Source: Pseudomonadota bacterium
GTDB lineage: Bacteria > Pseudomonadota > Gammaproteobacteria > Burkholderiales > Thiobacillaceae
Direction of reading: 5' to 3'
NCBI GenBank assembly: GCA_030653935.1
Contig: JAURYL010000027.1
Coordinates: 1 to 50,031 of the forward strand
DNA length: 50,031 nucleotides
Both the position numbers and the translations under genes were made by a program. How positions within the stretch are numbered: position 1 is the first letter of the stretch; every line of letters begins with the position of its first letter. The notes beneath the pieces were generated by a model, which ran no database searches, was not told the origin of the DNA, and worked only from the letters and a program-made list of their open reading frames with translations. Shown here piece after piece: positions 44,959 through 50,031 of the stretch.

Positions 44959-46575
44959 ATGTCAACTTATCCCGTCGAGACGAACAGCCGTTGTCTGAAT
45001 ACGGCCCAGGTGCCGGTCATTGCCGGATTCGGCGTCATGATCCTGCTGCTGTTCGGGGTCGCGGCCATCGCGGTTTCGCATATTCGGATTCTTGGCACCG
45101 AGTTGAACGCGATCGTCGTCGAGCGCAACCTGAAATCCGAATTGGCGGCATCGATGAAGGCGCTGCACGATGCGCGCTACCAGACCATCCTGCTGGCCAG
45201 CAACCTGAACGATCCCTTCGAGCGAGACGAGCAGTGGTTGCGTTTCTCCACGCTGGCGCGCGATTTCATCATGCAGCGTGACCGCTTTCTCGCGCTCCCG
45301 CTCGATGACACGGAACTGGCGGCCTGGGGCGAGGTGCGCAAGCAGTTGCCGATCGTCGAGCGTATCGCCAACGAGGCCTTCGACATGCTTCGGGCGGAGC
45401 GTCTGGACGCGGCCAAACGGCTGGTCAGGCAGGACCTGAAACAGCATCAATCCCACATGATGAGCCAGTGGGATGGCTTGGTGGACATCCAGCGGGCCAA
45501 GAACGCCGATGCCGTCAGCGAGGCGTCCGCCGCCAGCGCCCGCGTTCGCCAACTGGCGTTGGGGCTTTCCGCAGTAGCACTGCTGGTTGGTTTAGGTGTG
45601 GCGGTGATCGTGGTCCGGGTCAGTCGCCGTATGGAAGCCGATTTGTTCCAGGAACGTGAACGCGCCGTGGTGACCCTGCTTGCCCTCGGCGACGCCGTCA
45701 TTCGTTTCGATCAGGAAGGCCGGCTCAATTATTTGAATCCGGCCGCGGAGACGCTGTTGGGCGTGGACACCGAGAAATCCAGCGCCAGTCTGCCCGCCGT
45801 CGAGGTGTTGCGCCTGTTCGAGCGGGAAAACCGCGCCGATCTGACGACCACCATGCTGGAAGAGATACTCAAAGGGTTGCCTTTCGTTCTGCCGCCGTCC
45901 GCCTGTCTGTTGTCGGCGCAGGGCATGGAATACGAGGTGGAAGGCAAGTGTTCGTGCATCCATGGCCCGGATGGCGGGGTGATCGGCGGCGTGCTGGTCA
46001 TGAGCGATGTCACCGAAGCGCGCGAATTGCAACGCAAATTGCTCTGGCACACGGATCACGACGCGCTCACCGGGCTTGCCAATCGTTATGCCTTCGAGGA
46101 TCGCCTGCGACAGTCCCTTGGTGGCAAGCGGGCGTCGGAATTGACTTCGACCATGCTGCTCGTCGGCCTGGCCCAACTCAAGCAGTTGCGGGAAAAGGCG
46201 GGTCACGTGTGCTGCGATGACATGGTGCGTCAGATCGCGCACCTGATGAATCTGCGGGTGCGGGACTCGGATTTCCTGGCGCGGCTGAGTGAGGATGAGT
46301 TCGGGATTCTGTTGCAGGCCTGCCCGGAGGAAATGGCTACCCGCATCGCCGGCCAGATACGCGATAGCGTGATCGGCTTCCGACTCGACCGGGAAGGATG
46401 CAGACATCATGTCGGCGTGCATATCGGCATCGTCCACCTGGACGAACTGTCCCGGGAGGAATGCCTGGTCGCGGCCTATTCGGCGCTGCATGACGCGGAA
46501 CGCAAAGGTTTGGGGAGCGTGGTCATTTATCGCCAGGACGGCAATGAACTCCTCGCCGAGGTGGAGGCCGCGTGA
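44959..46575 (+). CDS. Membrane PAS protein with degenerate GGDEF domain and intact I-site
   Basis: A 538-residue membrane protein from the ATG at 44959; a longer form from 44869 is possible and no start has a good ribosome-binding site. TM1 (about 20-40) and TM2 (about 197-217) enclose a helical periplasmic domain. A PAS domain (about 225-355) and a GGDEF-like domain (365-530) follow. The active-site motif is SEDEF (444-448) instead of GGDEF, and the metal-binding DLDxFKxxND segment has become LVGLAQLKQLREK, so cyclase activity is unlikely. RDSD (435-438), an RxxD I-site, is conserved at the right spacing. The protein may bind c-di-GMP as a receptor. Upstream of glk. Confidence 0.88.
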   Translation: MSTYPVETNSRCLNTAQVPVIAGFGVMILLLFGVAAIAVSHIRILGTELNAIVVERNLKSELAASMKALHDARYQTILLASNLNDPFERDEQWLRFSTLARDFIMQRDRFLALPLDDTELAAWGEVRKQLPIVERIANEAFDMLRAERLDAAKRLVRQDLKQHQSHMMSQWDGLVDIQRAKNADAVSEASAASARVRQLALGLSAVALLVGLGVAVIVVRVSRRMEADLFQERERAVVTLLALGDAVIRFDQEGRLNYLNPAAETLLGVDTEKSSASLPAVEVLRLFERENRADLTTTMLEEILKGLPFVLPPSACLLSAQGMEYEVEGKCSCIHGPDGGVIGGVLVMSDVTEARELQRKLLWHTDHDALTGLANRYAFEDRLRQSLGGKRASELTSTMLLVGLAQLKQLREKAGHVCCDDMVRQIAHLMNLRVRDSDFLARLSEDEFGILLQACPEEMATRIAGQIRDSVIGFRLDREGCRHHVGVHIGIVHLDELSREECLVAAYSALHDAERKGLGSVVIYRQDGNELLAEVEAA

Positions 46576-46597
46576 GCCGGGTCGCGGGCCATTGCTC

Positions 46598-47557
46598 ATG
46601 AGGCTGCTCGCCGGGGACATCGGGGGTACCCACACGCGTTTGGCGTTGGCGCGACTCGATGGCGCCAGGGTGGAAATAGAAAAAGTCGAACGCGTCCTCA
46701 ATGCCGGTCTCGCCGGTATGGAGGTGCTGCTGGCGGATTTCCTCGCGCAATGCGGCCCGGTCGATGCCGGTTGTCTCGCGGTTGCCGGGCCGACCGACGG
46801 GCACAGCGCGCAATTCACCAATCTTTCCTGGCGCATCGATGCCGCCAGTCTGAGCGCGCGTTTCGGCGCGCCGTTTCGCCTGGTCAACGATTTCGCCGCC
46901 GTCGGCTGGGGCCTCAATACCCTGAAAGAGCACGATGTCAGCATTCTGCAAACAGGAAGCGAGCGGCTGGCCGCGCCCCGTGTCGCGCTCGGCGCCGGCA
47001 CCGGGCTCGGTGTCTCCATCTGTGTCGCGCAAGCGGGGGTGCGGCGGCCACTCGATTCCGAGGGCGGCCACATCGGCTTCGCGCCGACCGACGCCGAGCA
47101 GGATCGTCTGCTCGTCTGGTTGCGCGGTGAACATGGCCGGGTGTCGGTCGAACGCCTGCTCTCGGGGCCGGGGTTGATCGACCTCTACCGCTTCTGTCTG
47201 GATGAGGCCGGGCGCCCGCCCGTGAACGATCCGGCCGACCCGGCGGCGGCGAGCGCCATCAGCGCGGCGGGGCTGGCAGCAAGCGATGCCGAGGCGGTGC
47301 GAGCCTTGCGTCTGTTCGCGCGCGTCTATGGCCAGGTTGCGGGCGATCTGGCGCTACTGGCGCGCGCGGAAGGTGGCGTCTTTCTCGCCGGCGGCATCGC
47401 GCCACAGTTGCTGGAATTGCTTGGAGCGGGCGATTTCATCGCCGGCTTCCGCGCCAAGGGACGGTTTTCGGAGTGGATGGAAAGCGTCCCGGTCAAGGTC
47501 ATCCTCGACCCCGACATCGGCCTGAAAGGCGCGGCGCTGGCCGCGACCCAGCGGTAG
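46598..47557 (+). CDS. glk: Glucokinase
   Basis: A 319-residue ATP-dependent glucokinase of the proteobacterial Glk family (not ROK). GDIGGTHTRLALA is the N-terminal phosphate-binding loop, LVNDFAAVGWG holds the catalytic Asp, GAGTGLGVS the adenosine motif, and EGGHIGFAP follows. The ATG at 46598 starts MRLLAGDIGG; a longer frame upstream overlaps the preceding gene and is rejected. The stop TAG (47555-47557) belongs to a REP head. It lies 22 nt after the degenerate GGDEF gene, so the two may be co-transcribed. It feeds glucose 6-phosphate to a pathway that in this organism can use PPi at the phosphofructokinase step. Confidence 0.95.
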   Translation: MRLLAGDIGGTHTRLALARLDGARVEIEKVERVLNAGLAGMEVLLADFLAQCGPVDAGCLAVAGPTDGHSAQFTNLSWRIDAASLSARFGAPFRLVNDFAAVGWGLNTLKEHDVSILQTGSERLAAPRVALGAGTGLGVSICVAQAGVRRPLDSEGGHIGFAPTDAEQDRLLVWLRGEHGRVSVERLLSGPGLIDLYRFCLDEAGRPPVNDPADPAAASAISAAGLAASDAEAVRALRLFARVYGQVAGDLALLARAEGGVFLAGGIAPQLLELLGAGDFIAGFRAKGRFSEWMESVPVKVILDPDIGLKGAALAATQR

Positions 47558-47581
47558 GGCGGAACGCGAAGCGGTTCCGCC
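47554..47581 (+). repeat. REP unit forming the glk stop and terminator
   Basis: GTAGGGCGGAACGCGAAGCG followed by GTTCCGCC: an 8-bp stem (47558-47565 with 47574-47581) and a GTAG head. TAG ends glk. The hairpin lies between convergent glk and folD. Confidence 0.85.
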
Positions 47582-47602
47582 GGAGTCAACGGCGGATTTC
47601 GT

Positions 47603-48454
47603 TCAGGGGTGCTTCAACGCCGCTTCCAGCGTGTTGCTCAGCAGGGTGGCGACGGTCATCGGCCCGACACCGCCCGGCACCGGTGATATCCAGCCGGCGC
47701 GCTCCTTCGCGGCGGAAAATTCCACATCGCCGCAGATACGGCCGTCATCCAGACGATTGATGCCGATATCGATCACCATGGCGCCTTCCTTGATCCATTC
47801 CCCCTTGACCATTTCCGGGCGGCCCACGGCGGCCACCACGATATCCGCTTGCGCCACCTGTACCGGCAGGTCGCGGGTGGCGGAATGGCACACCGTCACG
47901 GTGCAGCCGGCGAGCAGCAGTTCCAGCGCCATCGGCCGCCCGACATGGTTGGACGCGCCCACCACTACGGCATGTTTGCCACGCAGCGCTTCGCCGGTGG
48001 TTTCCAGCAGGTGCATCACGCCGTAGGGGGTGCAGGAACGCAGGGTGGGCTTCTTCACCGCCAGGCGACCGATGTTGTAGGGGTGGAAGCCGTCCACATC
48101 CTTGTCCGGATGAATTCGTTCGATCACCGTCTCGTCGTCGATATGCTCGGGCAGGGGCGCTTGCACCAGGATGCCGTCGACGGTCGGGTCGTCGTTCAAC
48201 TGGTCGATCAGCGCCAGCAGATCGCTCTGGCTGGTGCTGGCTGGCAGGTCGTGGGAAATCGACAACACCCCCGCCTTCGCGCAGGCCAGACGCTTGTTGC
48301 GCACATAGATACTGGAGGCCGGGTCACCCCCCAGCAGAATCACCGCCAGCCCTGGAACCCGCTTTCCGGCGGCGCGCCGTTCCTCGACCTCGAGTTGGAT
48401 GTCCTGGATCAGGGCGGCGGCAATGGCTTTGCCATCGAGAATACGAGCGGTCAT
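47603..48454 (-). CDS. folD: Methylene-THF dehydrogenase / methenyl-THF cyclohydrolase
   Basis: A 283-residue bifunctional enzyme interconverting methylene-, methenyl- and 10-formyl-tetrahydrofolate with [17 protein letters not shown] has the catalytic Lys, [14 protein letters not shown] is a substrate motif, [18 protein letters not shown] the NADP-binding region, and [13 protein letters not shown] the C-terminal signature. The ATG at 48454 begins [16 protein letters not shown]; an in-frame upstream extension of 24 codons is not conserved. Divergent from the tRNA cluster and convergent with glk. Confidence 0.96.
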   Translation of the reverse strand: MTARILDGKAIAAALIQDIQLEVEERRAAGKRVPGLAVILLGGDPASSIYVRNKRLACAKAGVLSISHDLPASTSQSDLLALIDQLNDDPTVDGILVQAPLPEHIDDETVIERIHPDKDVDGFHPYNIGRLAVKKPTLRSCTPYGVMHLLETTGEALRGKHAVVVGASNHVGRPMALELLLAGCTVTVCHSATRDLPVQVAQADIVVAAVGRPEMVKGEWIKEGAMVIDIGINRLDDGRICGDVEFSAAKERAGWISPVPGGVGPMTVATLLSNTLEAALKHP

Positions 48455-48551
48455 GGCGGGAGCGGACTGATTGAAACCGCGCAATTTTACTGGAGCGCCC
48501 CGCTCACCGGCATTGCTTTTCCCCACGTCGGCGGGTATATTTCCGCGCCTT

Positions 48552-48628
<77 letters not shown>

Positions 48629-48668
48629 GTCGTTCCCGGTCAGGTAACTCCGAAAAGCCCACGGGATT

Positions 48669-48745
48669 CTGCCCGTAGCTCAATTGGATAGAGCACCAGC
48701 CTTCTAAGCTGGGGGTTACAGGTTCGATCCCTGTCGGGCAGGCCA
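48669..48745 (+). tRNA. tRNA-Arg (UCU)
   Basis: Acceptor CTGCCCG pairs with CGGGCAG (48735-48741), anticodon loop CTTCTAA with UCU, T-arm CAGGTTCGATCCCTG, discriminator G and encoded CCA at 48743-48745. It follows tRNA-Pro by 40 nt on the same strand. Confidence 0.94.
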
Positions 48746-48809
48746 GATTTCAGGAGTGCTTCCGCTGCTGAAATGGTTGTTGGAAGTTGTTGTAGTTGGT
48801 TGCATCACT

Positions 48810-48886
48810 GGTGGTGGTAGCTCAATTGGTAGAGTCCCAGATTGTGATTCTGGCTGTTGTGGGTTCGAGTCCCATCCATCACCCCA
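48810..48886 (+). tRNA. tRNA-His (GUG)
   Basis: The acceptor GTGGTGG pairs with CCATCAC with one G-U, and base 48810 is the extra G(-1) opposite the C73 discriminator, a histidine hallmark. The anticodon is GTG in the loop of CAGATTGTGATTCTG, and CCA is encoded at 48884-48886. Confidence 0.93.
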
Positions 48887-49055
48887 GATATTCAGTGCGT
48901 TAACGTGGCTTTCCGGGTACATGTCCCGGCCACGTTGAGCGGTCGGCGCAAGGCCGGCTTTCATTCGCTCCCCCATTCCAGATCGCTTGTCGCCATGCCG
49001 GTTTCCCGCGTGCTGGGGGACAATGGCGTTCGGCTGTTTCCCCAAGGAGTCGACG

Positions 49056-49805
49056 ATGCTGTTGTTGATGACCGACTATGGCTGGCAAGACCCCTATGTC
49101 GGCCAGGTGAAGGCGGTGCTGGCCACGCATGCGCCCGGCGTGGCGGTGATCGACCTGCTGCATGCCGTGCCCGATTTCAATCCCCATGCCGGCGCTCACC
49201 TGCTCGCCGCCTTGTGCCGTGATCTACCCGCCGGGGCCGTGGTTCTGGCCGTGGTCGACCCCGGTGTCGGCGGCCCGCGCGCGGCGGTGGTGGTGGAAGC
49301 CGATGGCCGTTTTTTCGTCGGCCCCGACAATGGCCTGCTCTCGGTGCTGGCCGGGCGGGCACAGGCCGCGCGCATCTGGCGCATCGACTGGCGGCCGCAA
49401 CCGTGTTCCGACTCCTTCCACGGCCGCGACCTGTTCGCGCCCATCGCCGGCTGGATCGCGGCGGGTGATTTCCCCGCCGACAAACACACGCCGGTCGCGG
49501 AACTCGAAGTCCGCTTCGACACGGCGGAATTACCGCGCATCCTCTACATCGACCACTACGGTAACGCCTGGAGCGGCATCCGTGGCGGCATCGCCGAGCC
49601 GGGTTCCAATGTGGAAGTGAAGGGTCATGTCCTGCCCTGGCGCCGGGTGTTCGTCGAAGCCGGCAAGGGCGAGGCGTTCTGGCATGTCAACAGTTCCGGG
49701 CTGATCGAGATCGCCGTGAACCGGGGCAGCGCGGCGGAGAAACTGGGCCTCAAGGTGGGCGATCCAGTCAGGCTGCAGGGGGCGCCGGAAACCCAGGTGC
49801 ATTGA
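49056..49805 (+). CDS. SAM hydroxide adenosyltransferase (DUF62 family)
   Basis: A 249-residue enzyme that cleaves S-adenosylmethionine with water to adenosine and methionine. LMTDYGWQDPYVGQVKAVL at the N-terminus, VVDPGVGGPRAAVV, VGPDNGLLS and FHGRDLFAPIAGW are the family signatures; the Asp-Arg-His set that activates water lies in these motifs. AAGGAG is six nt from the ATG at 49056. It follows the tRNA cluster and is the last gene of the window. The physiological role of the family is not settled; control of SAM level is one suggestion. Confidence 0.93.
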   Translation: MLLLMTDYGWQDPYVGQVKAVLATHAPGVAVIDLLHAVPDFNPHAGAHLLAALCRDLPAGAVVLAVVDPGVGGPRAAVVVEADGRFFVGPDNGLLSVLAGRAQAARIWRIDWRPQPCSDSFHGRDLFAPIAGWIAAGDFPADKHTPVAELEVRFDTAELPRILYIDHYGNAWSGIRGGIAEPGSNVEVKGHVLPWRRVFVEAGKGEAFWHVNSSGLIEIAVNRGSAAEKLGLKVGDPVRLQGAPETQVH

Positions 49806-50031
49806 ACTTCAGACTTCCTGATCCCGGCCGGGTTATGGCCGTGCTTTCAGGAAGCATGAATGGCACGAAGCACGAGCGTTTCCAGGTAGCCCCCGGATGC
49901 AGGCCGCCCACAGAAGGTTCAAGCGGGAACCCCCCTTTTCCAAAGGGGGGAGTCAGCGCGCCGCACGCCTGTACCGGGCTACGGTACAGTGCCATTGCCA
50001 ATGCGCGGGGGATCAGGAAGTCTGAACTTGT
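49806..50031. repeat. MITE-like repeat region at the right edge
   Basis: TTCAGACTTCCTGATCCC (49808-49825) is repeated inverted at 50009-50026, about 220 nt overall. Inside are a GTAGCCCCCGGATGC REP-like start (49886), its partner GGGCTAC (about 49977-49983), and a CCCCCC-TTTT/AAAGGGGGG unit (about 49930-49950). It is a composite of families seen elsewhere. No gene is supported. Confidence 0.7.

Overview
The window looks like a GC-rich betaproteobacterial chromosome, probably from a chemolithoautotroph or similar free-living member of the group. This is inferred from the gene families: a CbbQ/CbbO-type pair, a CNP1-like protein, a Neisseria dRS3-like repeat, a K+-independent H+-pyrophosphatase beside a PPi-dependent phosphofructokinase, and four GGDEF or GGDEF-EAL proteins in 50 kb. 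No rRNA, CRISPR array, prophage or complete insertion sequence was seen.

Layout. 1-0.5 kb: a group II intron reverse-transcriptase remnant fused in frame to a cysteine-rich zinc-ribbon ORF. 0.5-2.5 kb: a membrane PAS-GGDEF-EAL protein. 2.8-6.6 kb: cbbQ and cbbO, split by a Phd/PIN toxin-antitoxin pair and a dRS3-like repeat. 6.8-10.6 kb: a 1258-residue CBS-PAS-GAF-PAS-PAS-GGDEF-EAL protein. 11-12.7 kb: an OmpA-family protein with a 13-residue repeat domain. 13.0-13.5 kb: a DUF4160/DUF2442 pair. 13.8-18.6 kb: a pyrophosphate-energy group (hppA, small ORF, pfp, small ORF, adk), followed by a Met/Gly-rich secreted protein and kdsB. 20.3-21.5 kb: a GGDEF sensor.

21.5-39.9 kb is a large cobalamin locus. 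It encodes outer-membrane uptake (btuB behind a cobalamin riboswitch), periplasmic binding and ABC import (btuF, btuC, btuD), adenosylation (cobO), lower-ligand synthesis (bluB) and late assembly (cbiB, cobD, cobQ, cobU, cobT, cobC, cobS). A SNF2-type helicase and a VapBC module are wired into the operon by 4-nt stop/start overlaps, and a second VapBC lies between btuD and btuF. No corrin-ring genes are present, so the window supports uptake, salvage and late assembly only.

39.9-43.2 kb: a CNP1-like protein and a redox group (DUF3501, GlpC-like Fe-S protein, rubrerythrin). 43.8-47.6 kb: a glutamine amidotransferase with a coupled small ORF, a degenerate-GGDEF membrane protein, and glucokinase. 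47.6-50 kb: folD, three tRNAs (Pro, Arg, His), a SAM hydroxide adenosyltransferase, and a repeat-rich end.

The most unusual feature is repeat invasion of coding sequence. At least four unrelated palindromic repeat families are present: GTAG-headed REPs, dRS3-like ATTCCC/GGGAAT pairs, CCCCC-TTT/AAA-GGGGG units and C/G-rich GGGGAGGG units. Seven cobalamin genes carry repeat DNA in their open frames without losing the frame. Elsewhere the TAG inside the GTAG head of a REP is the stop codon of five unrelated genes.
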